NCBI GenBank assembly: GCA_019635585.1
Contig: JAHBZE010000002.1
Coordinates: 558,001 to 622,000, forward strand
Source: Xanthobacteraceae bacterium
GTDB taxonomy: Bacteria > Pseudomonadota > Alphaproteobacteria > Rhizobiales > Xanthobacteraceae
Length of the DNA: 64,000 bases
Reading direction: 5' to 3'
Part shown: one piece after another, positions 23,790 through 31,564 of the stretch
Numbering within the stretch: the stretch's first letter is position 1
Layout: each line of letters starts with the position of its first letter
Made by a program: the position numbers and the translations under genes
The notes under the pieces: model-generated
What the model saw: the letters and a program-made list of their open reading frames with translations, nothing else
Databases searched by the model: none
What the model was told of the DNA's origin: nothing

Positions 23790-24278
23790 TCACGATTTCG
23801 CTCCGCCGCATCCGGCAGAACTCATCGGGCGCTCCGCAGCCGCGCGTAACTCGCGCGTATGGCTTTGCAGGAAGCGCTGCATCGCGACATCGACCGCATC
23901 GAATTCGCGCAGATAACAGGCGTCGGCCCCGCCCGTGCATTGTTTCGCGCGGCGGCAGGAAGGCTTGTGACAGCGCGGCGGATGCCCCGCCACGCGCGCC
24001 ATTTCTTTGGCGAGCTTCTGCCAGATTTCGTGTTCGGCGAGCGTGCGCGAACGGGGCACGAGCGGGGGTGGGGTGAGGTCGTAGGATTGCTTCGCTCGCT
24101 CGTTTTCGTCATGCCCGCGCTGGTCGCGAACATCCGCGCCTTGCGGTGGCGCGACGCTCGAAGGCGTGGATGCATGGCATGACGGAGTTGGTTTGGACGG
24201 CACTCCCTTCTTCATCATCCGCGCCACCTCGCTCGAATGCATCAGCACGCGGCGGCCGTTTTGCCAGCAACTCACCAT
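23790..24278 (-). CDS. Hypothetical Cys/His-rich protein, 5' part built from intergenic repeats
   Basis: A frame of 162 codons, not recognised. Only the C-terminal ~90 residues look like a real protein: LAEHEIWQKLAKEMARVAGH, then PPRCHKPSCRRAKQC, ending in a polar tail. The four cysteines and nearby histidine suggest a small metal-binding module. Upstream, residues ~30-70 are encoded by sequence resembling dispersed repeat DNA (SSVAPPQGADVRDQRGHDEN), so the true start is uncertain. It may be nearer the C-terminal module, or the gene may be a remnant. ATG 24278 is one possibility. Confidence 0.4.
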   Translation of the reverse strand: MVSCWQNGRRVLMHSSEVARMMKKGVPSKPTPSCHASTPSSVAPPQGADVRDQRGHDENERAKQSYDLTPPPLVPRSRTLAEHEIWQKLAKEMARVAGHPPRCHKPSCRRAKQCTGGADACYLREFDAVDVAMQRFLQSHTRELRAAAERPMSSAGCGGAKS

Positions 24279-24346
24279 GTGACCGCGCTTCGCGGGATTG
24301 GAGAGTGTGTCGCTTCTTCTTCCTTCGTCATGGCTTAAATATCTTT

Positions 24347-24640
24347 CCCTCTCCCCGCTCGCGGGGAGAGGGTGATCGCAAAGCGATCGGGTGAGGGGCG
24401 CGATTTGCGCCCGCCCCTCATCCGGCTCGCGGCTTTGCCGCTCGCCACCTTCTCCCCGCTCCGCTTTGTTGACGCGAACCGCGCAAGTGCGGCGCGCGCG
24501 GGGAGAAGAAAGCTGAGAAGGCGCGACACGTTTCATGCAGGCAGACTCCATTATTCGCACGCGACGATCGCGTGCGTTCGAAGCCTCCCCTTTTGGATCG
24601 CCCCTTTTTGTCGTCGCGAACCGCGTAAACACGGCGCGCG
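24347..24640. repeat. Mosaic of intergenic palindromic repeats
   Basis: A dense set of hairpins in a gene-free region: CCCTCTCCCCGC/GCGGGGAGAGGG (24347-24372), GATCGC/GCGATC (24374-24388), GAGGGGCGCG/CGCCCGCCCCTC, GCGGC/GCCGC. An outer CTTCTCCCCGC / GCGGGGAGAAG pair lies around 24450-24520, and CGCACGCGA/TCGCGTGCG near 24557-24577. A unit GCGAACCGCG...CGGCGCGCG occurs twice (near 24477 and 24615). This resembles the REP-like elements of Bradyrhizobium and relatives. No transposase is nearby. Confidence 0.7.
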
Positions 24641-24734
24641 AGAGCTTGGGGCCGGCGAGCGCCGTAAAGCGCCTTCGGTATTCCTGCCGCGAGGCTACGC
24701 GCCCCGCGTGACGCCTTGCGGCGCTCGCAAGCGG

Positions 24735-25020
24735 CGTAGAAGAACCTCAGGACCGTGCTTCCGAAACCATCCGCGCAGGCGTTTCTTCCTGTGCTTCCGG
24801 TCTCCATTCCAGCCGTCACGAGCGAAGCTCGCCCCTCAAAGAGGGATCGGCGGCGCGTCGTAGTGCGCGCGGACGGTGACCCGAGGCCTCCCGGTATCCA
24901 TGGCTGCGAACCAAGGACAGCGGGCGCCGCACCCTTTCCTCCTCTGACGACGCCTCGCGAGAGCGGCCCCATGAGGAAAAGGCGATAGGAATATAGTCCG
25001 CTATACCTTCAAAGTCAAGA
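24735..25020 (-). repeat. Dispersed intergenic repeat, copy B, with built-in promoter
   Basis: On the minus strand it starts with TTGACT (25018-25013), a 17-base spacer and TATATT (24995-24990). The same blocks as copy A at 965-1340 follow in the same order: GGTTCGCAGCC, GGTCACCGTCCGCGCGCA, GGCTGGAATGGA, GAAGCACGGTCCTGA. It is most of the gene-free stretch 24641-25113. Any transcript would run toward the hairpin mosaic at 24347-24640. Confidence 0.7.
24990..25018 (-). promoter_or_regulatory. Sigma70-like promoter inside repeat copy B
   Basis: TTGACT and TATATT with 17 bases between, on the minus strand. Predicted start of transcription is near 24982, heading away from the gene at 25114. Confidence 0.6.
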
Positions 25021-25067
25021 TTTTTGTGAGTTCCATCTTCCGGTTGTGGCGAGGAAGCAGCGAACCG

Positions 25068-25118
25068 GACATTTTTCATCCGGGCACAACCTTCGGGGAA
25101 CGAAGAATGAAAAATGTC
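25068..25118. promoter_or_regulatory. Twelve-base inverted repeat spanning a start codon
   Basis: GACATTTTTCAT (25068-25079) is the exact reverse complement of ATGAAAAATGTC (25107-25118), 27 bases apart. The second arm covers ATG 25114, so an mRNA hairpin could hide the start, or a dimeric regulator could bind. Confidence 0.45.
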
Positions 25119-25449
25119 GCGAAGGAAAGGCGAGCTATCCCCTGCCCGCATTGACCTAGGGTGGCCCTATCAGATCGCCGTGGCCGACACCGCCATGCGC
25201 GCCAAGCCCTTCGAGGAATGGCGCGCATCGCAAGAGCGGCTGAAAGCCTGCGAGCGCGGCCACACCGTCTATTTCGAAGGCGAGTTCTGGCATGTCGTCT
25301 GCTTTGCGGACGCGCATGCCGCGCTGGAATTCAAGAAGGAATGGAACGGCGTCAACTTCGATCCGGCAGATCGCGGCCGGGGTACGCGCTGGGCGGTATG
25401 GAAGCGGCCTTATGCCGAGCCGCCGCTGGGCGGCTGGCGGCGCAGATGA
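25114..25449 (+). CDS. Small conserved Rhizobiales protein, unknown function
   Basis: A 111-residue protein. The start SRRKGELSPARIDLGWPYQI resembles a recurrent N-terminus of small Bradyrhizobium-group proteins, which supports ATG 25114. Later parts include ACERGHTVYFEGEFWHVVCF and RGRGTRWAVWKRP. No catalytic motif is evident. Its start lies in one arm of a 12-base inverted repeat. It overlaps the next gene by ATGA, so the two are coupled. Confidence 0.68.
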   Translation: MSRRKGELSPARIDLGWPYQIAVADTAMRAKPFEEWRASQERLKACERGHTVYFEGEFWHVVCFADAHAALEFKKEWNGVNFDPADRGRGTRWAVWKRPYAEPPLGGWRRR

Positions 25450-25709
25450 TCGGGCGGCTCTACAACAAGGCGCGGAAAGAACGCGAGCGCGAGGAGCAGA
25501 AAGAGCGCCTGCGTCCGCAATGGGAGCGCTTTATCGCTGAGCAGGAGCGCCACCGCGAATTGCGCGAGCTTTGGGATTCCGACGCGCCGTGGCGCAACAC
25601 GCGCCGCATCAAATGCGCCTGCGGCAACACCGCCCGCTTCGACATTCCGCAATTTCCGATGACGTTCCAATGCACGAAGTGCGGCGGGAGGCAGACGGTG
25701 ATTGGGTAA
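25446..25709 (+). CDS. Small zinc-ribbon protein with coiled N-terminus
   Basis: An 87-residue protein. Residues 5-45 are a highly charged helix (KEREREEQKERLRPQWERFI), followed by IKCACGNTARFDIPQF and FQCTKCGGRQTVIG. The C-x-C-G ... C-x2-C-G pattern forms one zinc ribbon, similar in plan to the protein at 22396-22623. It is coupled by ATGA to the gene at 25114. Repeat copy C follows directly. Function unknown. Confidence 0.7.
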   Translation: MIGRLYNKARKEREREEQKERLRPQWERFIAEQERHRELRELWDSDAPWRNTRRIKCACGNTARFDIPQFPMTFQCTKCGGRQTVIG

Positions 25710-25800
25710 TGCCAGTGACCCGAGGAGTTCTCGTACCCTAGATTGCGAACCGGGACAGCGGCCACGGCGCCCTTCCCTACTCAAGCGACGCGCGACAGCA
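25710..25800 (-). repeat. Truncated copy C of the dispersed repeat
   Basis: The minus strand carries AAGGGCGCCGTGG, GCTGTCC, GGTTCGCA and CCTCGGGTCAC in the same order as copy B, but the promoter and the 3' blocks are missing. It lies exactly between the zinc-ribbon gene and the low-GC two-gene cassette, so it marks one edge of that cassette. Confidence 0.6.
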
Positions 25801-25826
25801 AAAGTACTGTCTGGCGGAGAATGACC

Positions 25827-27335
25827 TTAAAGCATCTTCGCAAAGTCGCGGTGATCAATGTATTCCTTGAACTTGCGAGTGAAGAGATCAGCTTCGTCTT
25901 CAAGGCCACTGACGTTCAGGGCGTGGATCAATCCTTTCCAATGACTTTCGCGCTCGGGATGATCCGCTACGAGCGATCTGTACAGATCAATAGATTTCAA
26001 GTTGTCCTGCGCTTCTAAATAAAGATCTGCGAGCTGACGTTTTGCAGCGAATAGCCCAGGAAACGCCCCTAAGACTCGCTCGTGCACCACAATAGCTCGC
26101 CGAAGCGGCTTCAATTTTCTCATCACAGGCAATAAAAAACCGCGCGATTTCTGCGATGCTGGCAATTTAGCGCGAGAATTGCTGTAGTAGCCTAAGAGGT
26201 CAAACGCTTCGGCGTCTCTGACCGCCTCAAAATGAGCCGCTATCAAGCGAAGTCTGGTGAGATGATCATGAGGAAACTTGTGAAGGGTATCGGAGTAAAT
26301 TGAGATCGCGTCCTCAACCTTACCCATCACTTTCAGTGTGGCGGCGTAGTCTCGCCACGCCGTGATCTCATCAGGAAACTTTGAAATTATCGCCTTGTGC
26401 GTTTCCAACGCATCATCAAAAAACTCCATTTTTCTAAAACCAATCGCGGCTTCTCTCCAAGCGAAAAGATTATCTGAAAAACTAGCTAGTGCCTGTTTAT
26501 ATAAGTTATACGCCTCTTCTTTTTCGCCTCTCTTCCTTAAAGTCGCGGCGTACTCCATCCAGATTTGTACGTCGAACGGGAAGCGCTTTATAACTTCTCG
26601 ATATAGATCCAGTACAGCTTCCCACTGACGTCTAATGCGCAACTCTTGAATAAGACGCGTTAGCTCTTCCCTTGTGAGTTGATCGTTACTGCCGTCAGCC
26701 AGATCAGATGATGTGGGCTGCCCAGTAGATGGCGTATTGCGCACCGAAACTTCTGAGTCGGATCGTATAGATTTTTCAGAAGAAAGGATTCGCGCTACTG
26801 AGCTTGCTTTTGGAGAAAGCGTAGCATTGCCTATCCAAGAGCGAGCAAGACTATCTGATTTTGCCTTAAGAACTGAAAAGCACTTCAGGACAAACGAAGT
26901 CTCCCGCGCCACATCGCCGACGAATCTAGCCAACTCCAGGGCCGCAAATGGATTCTTTGCAAAGTCGTCCTCATCTAGAACTTGCTGTAGCTGAGGAACG
27001 ATTCGAGCTTTATTGCCGACGACAATTTGACCACCAATCGTCTCATAAGCGTAGATGAGATAATCACCAAGCGAGACATCAACATCTAGTTGCCGATTGA
27101 CGGTCAGTAGGCGTGCGTCAACTAACTCAAAATCTTCCACAAAGTAGGAAATACGACCTTGATCATTGGAATATTGATATAGGAATGGACCTTGAGAATT
27201 ATCTAAACCTCTAAATACAGGCATTACTGCCGAAGGCTTCCTTTCGACGACACGAAGGAAGCCTGCGAGTTTTGCGGCTTTAACATCTGAGATTCTGAGA
27301 GATCGGAAAGAATTAATTCCCGCCGAGCCTTTCAT
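25827..27335 (-). CDS. TPR-repeat protein of the low-GC cassette, unknown N-terminal domain
   Basis: A 502-residue protein. Residues ~1-165 form an unrecognised mixed alpha/beta domain (VMPVFRGLDNSQGPFLYQYS; DVSLGDYLIYAYETIGGQIV), followed by a polar Ser/Thr-rich linker at ~165-220. From about 225 on, TPR-like helical repeats of 34-36 residues occur, such as WEAVLDLYREVIKRFPFDVQ, EEAYNLYKQALASFSDNLFA and LKSIDLYRSLVADHPERESH. TPRs bind partner proteins, so it probably recognises or holds another factor. ATG 27335 is preferred because it overlaps the upstream stop by ATGA; a frame start at 27395 would overlap by 64 bases. Codon use is AT-rich, unlike the neighbours. Confidence 0.75.
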   Translation of the reverse strand: MKGSAGINSFRSLRISDVKAAKLAGFLRVVERKPSAVMPVFRGLDNSQGPFLYQYSNDQGRISYFVEDFELVDARLLTVNRQLDVDVSLGDYLIYAYETIGGQIVVGNKARIVPQLQQVLDEDDFAKNPFAALELARFVGDVARETSFVLKCFSVLKAKSDSLARSWIGNATLSPKASSVARILSSEKSIRSDSEVSVRNTPSTGQPTSSDLADGSNDQLTREELTRLIQELRIRRQWEAVLDLYREVIKRFPFDVQIWMEYAATLRKRGEKEEAYNLYKQALASFSDNLFAWREAAIGFRKMEFFDDALETHKAIISKFPDEITAWRDYAATLKVMGKVEDAISIYSDTLHKFPHDHLTRLRLIAAHFEAVRDAEAFDLLGYYSNSRAKLPASQKSRGFLLPVMRKLKPLRRAIVVHERVLGAFPGLFAAKRQLADLYLEAQDNLKSIDLYRSLVADHPERESHWKGLIHALNVSGLEDEADLFTRKFKEYIDHRDFAKML

Positions 27336-28150
27336 CGCAAGAAGCCTTGCTTGCGGTAGAAATCTATTATTATTTGATAAATCTGCCCTGACCAAGTTTG
27401 CCCAGGCATCGCATTCAGAGCGTCATAGTTGAGCACGGTCGGAACATTCCAACGCGTTATCGCATCCCGAATGTCCGCGTCATCTAGATATGCCGTGGGC
27501 AGGATGATTGCCAGAAGTGCATCTGATAAATCAAATCGATCACTTATCTGGATTTCGATAGTAGATGATCGTTCGTCACCAGCACTACCATCTTTTTTCT
27601 GCGCAGGGTTTCTGGACAATTCATGCAATCCCTGAACTTCATACTGACGGTGAGGCACCTCAACATTCTTACGTGATCCGCCAAAAAAATACTCATTGTG
27701 ATCTTGGTTAAAAGCACCAACTATTTTTCGAACAGTCTCGAAAGACCCGTTCAAAATGAAGTCACTTAGCCTCGAATCTTTGTCGAAGTATTCTTCATAC
27801 AATTTGGCTGCGAAAGCACCAGAATCGAAAGGCATTACTCGCCGAATTTTCGCAATCTTATCGGGGTGAACTACGAAGACGATTGGCCAGCTGAATTCTA
27901 ATTGGCCGTTGTTATTCCCATGCGGACGAAATGCAGGTCGCCCGTAGAAAAAATAGAGCAGTTTCTCGTTGAATACTTTGCAGTGCTGAGGTTCTAAGTG
28001 ATTGCCATCAATTATGTCTTCAAACACAAATGAGCGAGTAATGTGAACGAGAGGTAATCGACCTTCAGCCTCTTTCTGATCATCAATATACTTGCTTAAT
28101 CTACCTTTTGCTCGTCTATTTTTCTTTTCTTCGTCCGTTGAATCGTTCAC
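27332..28150 (-). CDS. Unknown protein of the low-GC cassette
   Basis: A 272-residue soluble protein that I do not recognise. A basic, polar start (EEKKNRRAKGRLSKYIDDQK) is followed by LPLVHITRSFVFEDIIDGNH and LLYFFYGRPAFRPHGNN. Then come WPIVFVVHPDKIAKIRRVMPFDSGAF, a region with HRQYEVQGLHEL, and a C-terminal part with ILPTAYLDDADIRDAI. The spacing of His and Tyr near the N-terminus could fit an NAD-using ADP-ribosyltransferase-like fold, but this is weak inference. It begins with GTG overlapping the stop of the VWA gene (GTGA) and ends overlapping the TPR gene (ATGA). Base composition is markedly lower in GC than the VWA gene upstream. Confidence 0.72.
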   Translation of the reverse strand: MNDSTDEEKKNRRAKGRLSKYIDDQKEAEGRLPLVHITRSFVFEDIIDGNHLEPQHCKVFNEKLLYFFYGRPAFRPHGNNNGQLEFSWPIVFVVHPDKIAKIRRVMPFDSGAFAAKLYEEYFDKDSRLSDFILNGSFETVRKIVGAFNQDHNEYFFGGSRKNVEVPHRQYEVQGLHELSRNPAQKKDGSAGDERSSTIEIQISDRFDLSDALLAIILPTAYLDDADIRDAITRWNVPTVLNYDALNAMPGQTWSGQIYQIIIDFYRKQGFLR

Positions 28151-29328
28151 CTCACCAACTCCCGCATCGCTTCATCCAGCCCCTCTAACGTGAGCGGATA
28201 CATACGGTCGGAAAACAGCTGCCGCATCATGCGGATCGATTGCGTGTAGTCCCAGTGCTCGCGCGGCACCGGGTTCAGCCACACCGCGTGATGATAGATG
28301 CGCGTCACGCGCTCGATCCACGCCTGCCCCGGCTCCTCGTTCATGTGCTCGACCGAGCCGCCTGGCATCATGATCTCGTAGGGGCTCATGCTCGCGTCGC
28401 CGACGAAGATCACCTTGTAGTCGGACGGAAACTTGTGCAGCACGTCCCAGGTCGGCGTGCGCTCCGAGTGCCGCCGCACGTTCTGCTTCCACACGCTCTC
28501 GTAGAGGCAGTTGTGGAAGTAGAAGGTCTCGAGGTTCTTGAATTCCGTGCGCGCGGCGGAGAACAGCTCCGAGCACAGCTCGATGTGCCAGTCCATCGAG
28601 CCGCCGATGTCGAGGAACAGGAGCACCTTCACGGCGTTGCGCCGCTCCGGCCGCATCTGCACGTCGAGATAGCCGTGGTTCGCGGTCTCGCGGATCGTGC
28701 CGGGAAGATCGAGCTCGTCCGGCGAGCCGGTGCGCGCGAATTTGCGAAGGCGCCTGAGCGCGACCTTGATGTTGCGCGTGCCGAGTTCGACCGTGTCGTC
28801 GAGATCCTTGAACTCGCGCTTGTCCCAGACTTTCACCGCGCGGTTGTTGCGGTTCTTGTCCTGCCCGATGCGGATACCTTCGGGGTGATAGCCGTAGGCA
28901 CCGAACGGCGACGTGCCCGCGGTGCCGATCCATTTCGAGCCGCCCTGATGCCGGCCCTTCTGTTCTTTCAGGCGCTCGGCGAGCGTCTCCATGAGCTTGT
29001 CCCAGCCCAGCTCCTTGATCTGCGCCTTCTCTTCCTCGGTGAGATATTTTTCGGCGAGCTTGCGGAGCCATTCTTCCGGGATCTGCGCGGTGCCGGCGTT
29101 GTCCGACATCAGGTCGAGGCCCTTGAAGACATGGCCGAACACGCGGTCGAATTTGTCGAGATTGCGCTCGTCTTTGACGAGCGTGGCGCGCGACAGGAAA
29201 TAGAAATCCTCGACGCGCCGGTTCGCGAGATCGGAGTCGCTATTCAGCGCCTCCATCAATGTGAGGTACTCGCGCACCGTGACCGGAAGGCCCGCCGATT
29301 TCAGTTCGTTGAAAAACTGGATGAACAT
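28147..29328 (-). CDS. CoxE-like von Willebrand factor A protein
   Basis: A 393-residue protein. The N-terminal half is a helical CoxE/VWA-accessory region (FNELKSAGLPVTVREYLTLM; LSRATLVKDERNLDKFDRVF). The VWA domain starts near 232 with VKVLLFLDIGGSMDWH. The metal site D240-x-G-x-S244 deviates from D-x-S-x-S but is typical of this subfamily. VIFVGDASMSPYEIM gives the later aspartate. These proteins work with MoxR ATPases in activating metalloenzymes; the likely partner is at 14579-15421. Start 29328 follows the stop of the membrane protein by one base. The stop is shared with the GTG of the low-GC gene downstream. Confidence 0.85.
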   Translation of the reverse strand: MFIQFFNELKSAGLPVTVREYLTLMEALNSDSDLANRRVEDFYFLSRATLVKDERNLDKFDRVFGHVFKGLDLMSDNAGTAQIPEEWLRKLAEKYLTEEEKAQIKELGWDKLMETLAERLKEQKGRHQGGSKWIGTAGTSPFGAYGYHPEGIRIGQDKNRNNRAVKVWDKREFKDLDDTVELGTRNIKVALRRLRKFARTGSPDELDLPGTIRETANHGYLDVQMRPERRNAVKVLLFLDIGGSMDWHIELCSELFSAARTEFKNLETFYFHNCLYESVWKQNVRRHSERTPTWDVLHKFPSDYKVIFVGDASMSPYEIMMPGGSVEHMNEEPGQAWIERVTRIYHHAVWLNPVPREHWDYTQSIRMMRQLFSDRMYPLTLEGLDEAMRELVR

Positions 29329-29329
29329 T

Positions 29330-29641
29330 TCAGATTCCGTCGCCGCTCGAATAGGGCTCCCGGGTTGTACGGCGCCGTGCCCGGAGCGCAAGTAGCGCAC
29401 CCGCGAGCGGTCCGCCGACAGAAGCCAGCGCGCCGAACGCCAGCCATTCCGTCCAGCGCTCGCGCACTTGCGGCTCCGCGATGACGGCCAGCCGATACAT
29501 ATAATAGGCGACCGCGGCACAGAGCAGAGCGATTACCACCGGCACCATCACGTCCCGCACCAGATGAAACCTCGCCCAGCACAGACGATAGGTCAGCGCC
29601 AGGCCGAAAAACGCGACAACGCCAAGAGCACTCATCCGCAT
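29330..29641 (-). CDS. Small membrane protein upstream of the VWA gene
   Basis: A 103-residue protein with three probable helices: at about 5-20, 30-52 (VMVPVVIALLCAAVAYYMYR) and 67-87. It has a basic C-terminus (RARRRTTRE). It lies immediately before the VWA gene with one base between stop and start, so it is in the same operon. ATG 29635 is an alternative start. No family was recognised. Confidence 0.65.
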   Translation of the reverse strand: MRMSALGVVAFFGLALTYRLCWARFHLVRDVMVPVVIALLCAAVAYYMYRLAVIAEPQVRERWTEWLAFGALASVGGPLAGALLALRARRRTTREPYSSGDGI

Positions 29642-29772
29642 ACCTCTGCGGTCTATTCTGCTCCGTAGTTCTACCGGGAAACGGCGCCCGCGTTAAGGAT
29701 AGCCGATCTTAAAGCCCGGCTGCGGCGCCGGGACAATGAATAAGTAAGCGGCGGCCCGCTAGAACTGCGCTT

Positions 29773-30960
29773 ATGCCGGTCGAACTCGCCCTCGAATTCT
29801 TTGCCTCGCTCGAATCCCTGCCCGAACTCGCGGCGGGCTTCGAGAGCCTGCGCCGCTCCGGACAGTTGGAACGCGCGGCTGGAGAAGCGGAGGTTTTTTC
29901 GGGCCGCGAAGCGCTCGACGCGGTCGAGGCGGACTGGCGCGCGATCGAGCGCGAAGGCGCACTTTCCACCCCGTTTCAGTCTTTCGCGGTCGCCGCTGCG
30001 TCGTTACCCGCGCATCTCGCGCATGGGCACGAACCGCAGATCATCACTGTCCGCGAGAATAGCGAGACCCGCGCGATCCTGCCGCTGGTGATGACGCCGA
30101 TGGCGGGCGCGCGCGTGCTGCGCTTCTTCGGCGATCCGCTCATTCAATATGGCGACGCGGTGTTGTCGCGCGCGGGCACGGACGCGCATCTCGTGACCGC
30201 GCTGAATGCCGCCGCAACGCTCGGCGCGGACGCCGCACTCTTCCGCAAGGTTCGTAGCGATGCAAAACTCGCGAGCGTGCTCTCGCGCCGCGCGAACGTG
30301 TCGCGCGTGGAAGAAGCGCCGTTCGTGGATTTGCGGCGCGACGTTTCGCTTCCATCCCGCGACGCGCGCGAATTGCGCCGGTATCGCCGCAGGCTTGGCG
30401 AGCACGGCGAAGTAAAGCTCCACATCACGCGCGGCAGCGACGCGCTGTCCTGCGTGCAGACCGCGCTGGAATTGAAACGCAACTGGCTCGCGGCCAAAGG
30501 CTTCGCGTCTTCCGTGATCGGCGACGAGGCATGGGAGTCCGTGCTGACCTCGCTCGTCACGGGACACGCGAACTTGCTCGCCTGCGCACGCCTCGAAGCC
30601 GGAGGCAGGCTCGCCGCGATCGAAGTCGCGATCACGCATGGCAAGCGCTGGCACGCCTTCCTCGGCGCGATCGATCCGGCGTTTGCGAAATGCGGTCCGG
30701 GCCAGGTGCAGATGGCCGACACCATTGCGCATGCGCGCGCAAACGGCTTCGCCGCCTACGACCTGCTCGCGCCCGCCGACGCCTTCAAGCGCGTGATCGC
30801 GACCGGCGCGATTTCGGTCCGCGACCATGCGCTGCCATTTTCGCTACAAGGACAACTCGCAGCCCGCGCGCTCCGCTTCGCGCCGCAGGCGAAATCGCTG
30901 CTCGGACGCCTGCCCGCCCCGCTCCGCTCGGCGGCAAAATCGTTGCTGCGTCTGCACTGA
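29773..30960 (+). CDS. CelD/BcsL-type GNAT acetyltransferase
   Basis: A 395-residue protein of the large GNAT type (BioF2-like fold) with two related acyltransferase halves. The N-terminal half has VEADWRAIEREGALSTPFQS, the usual opening. The C-terminal half has ELRRYRRRLGEHGEVKLHIT, LELKRNWLAAKGFASSVIG and QVQMADTIAHARANGFAAYD (lipid II-independent FemAB-like plan). Related proteins acylate exopolysaccharide or cellulose precursors in the cytosol; the true acceptor is unknown. It stands alone and no polysaccharide operon is adjacent. Confidence 0.82.
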   Translation: MPVELALEFFASLESLPELAAGFESLRRSGQLERAAGEAEVFSGREALDAVEADWRAIEREGALSTPFQSFAVAAASLPAHLAHGHEPQIITVRENSETRAILPLVMTPMAGARVLRFFGDPLIQYGDAVLSRAGTDAHLVTALNAAATLGADAALFRKVRSDAKLASVLSRRANVSRVEEAPFVDLRRDVSLPSRDARELRRYRRRLGEHGEVKLHITRGSDALSCVQTALELKRNWLAAKGFASSVIGDEAWESVLTSLVTGHANLLACARLEAGGRLAAIEVAITHGKRWHAFLGAIDPAFAKCGPGQVQMADTIAHARANGFAAYDLLAPADAFKRVIATGAISVRDHALPFSLQGQLAARALRFAPQAKSLLGRLPAPLRSAAKSLLRLH

Positions 30961-31008
30961 CTTCATATCCGTTTCTGCTAGACTGACGTTCAGAGGCAGA
31001 GGCCGGTC

Positions 31009-31482
31009 ATGAAATCGCAACATCCGCTTTCGTTTGCGCTTGCCGTCGTCCTGTTACTGGCTTCGATCACAGCCAGCGAGGCGCAACGCAAAAATCCTCA
31101 ATTCCAGAACATCGAGCCGAATTACAATCTGAAAGACCGCAGCGATCCGCGCTACGCGCCGCATCCATCGGGCGGCAATGTCTGGAATTTCAATGAAAGA
31201 TACCGCGCACGCGCGGCGAGCGGCGAATTCTGGCGCGTGACCAGCGACTGCGCTTCGGCCTGCACCATCGGCTTCGGGCATTTCCCGAAAGACCGCATGT
31301 GCATCGCGCGCAACGTGCGGCTCGGCTTCCACCACGGCAACACGCCGGCCGCGACCGCGGTGATGTGGAATTCCTATCCCGCCGCCGTGAAGGCACTGAT
31401 CAATGCGCGGGGCGGATTGAAGCCCGAATGGCTCTGGATTCCGGCCTCGGCGTTTTACGCGATCGGCTACAAGCCCTGCTGA
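31009..31482 (+). CDS. Exported Cys-rich protein, CxSAC-motif family
   Basis: A 157-residue protein. The signal peptide is at about 1-25 (LSFALAVVLLLASITASEAQ). The mature part has VTSDCASACTIGFGHFPKD and MCIARNVRLGFHHGNTPA. The S-x-C-x-S-A-C-T pattern followed by GFHHG resembles periplasmic COG3904-like proteins related to ClpP/crotonase folds, where the serine of SAC would be the nucleophile position. Whether it is a protease is unproven. Four cysteines suggest disulfides. An AGGCAGAGG stretch lies upstream of ATG 31009. Confidence 0.72.
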   Translation: MKSQHPLSFALAVVLLLASITASEAQRKNPQFQNIEPNYNLKDRSDPRYAPHPSGGNVWNFNERYRARAASGEFWRVTSDCASACTIGFGHFPKDRMCIARNVRLGFHHGNTPAATAVMWNSYPAAVKALINARGGLKPEWLWIPASAFYAIGYKPC

Positions 31483-31564
31483 GCAAGGCGGCGCGTCCAC
31501 GGATCGTTTTGCCCGCTCGCGCGTTTTCCTCCCTGTCGGGAGGGCCGACGAAGAGGAGGTCACC

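Noticed and set aside
24347-24640. A possible CRISPR array
   Set aside because: The repeated units are palindromic, of different lengths and without regular spacers; no cas gene is near.
25710-28150. An integrated prophage or transposon
   Set aside because: No integrase, transposase, structural phage gene, tRNA target or terminal inverted repeats are seen; only low GC and a broken repeat mark the cassette.
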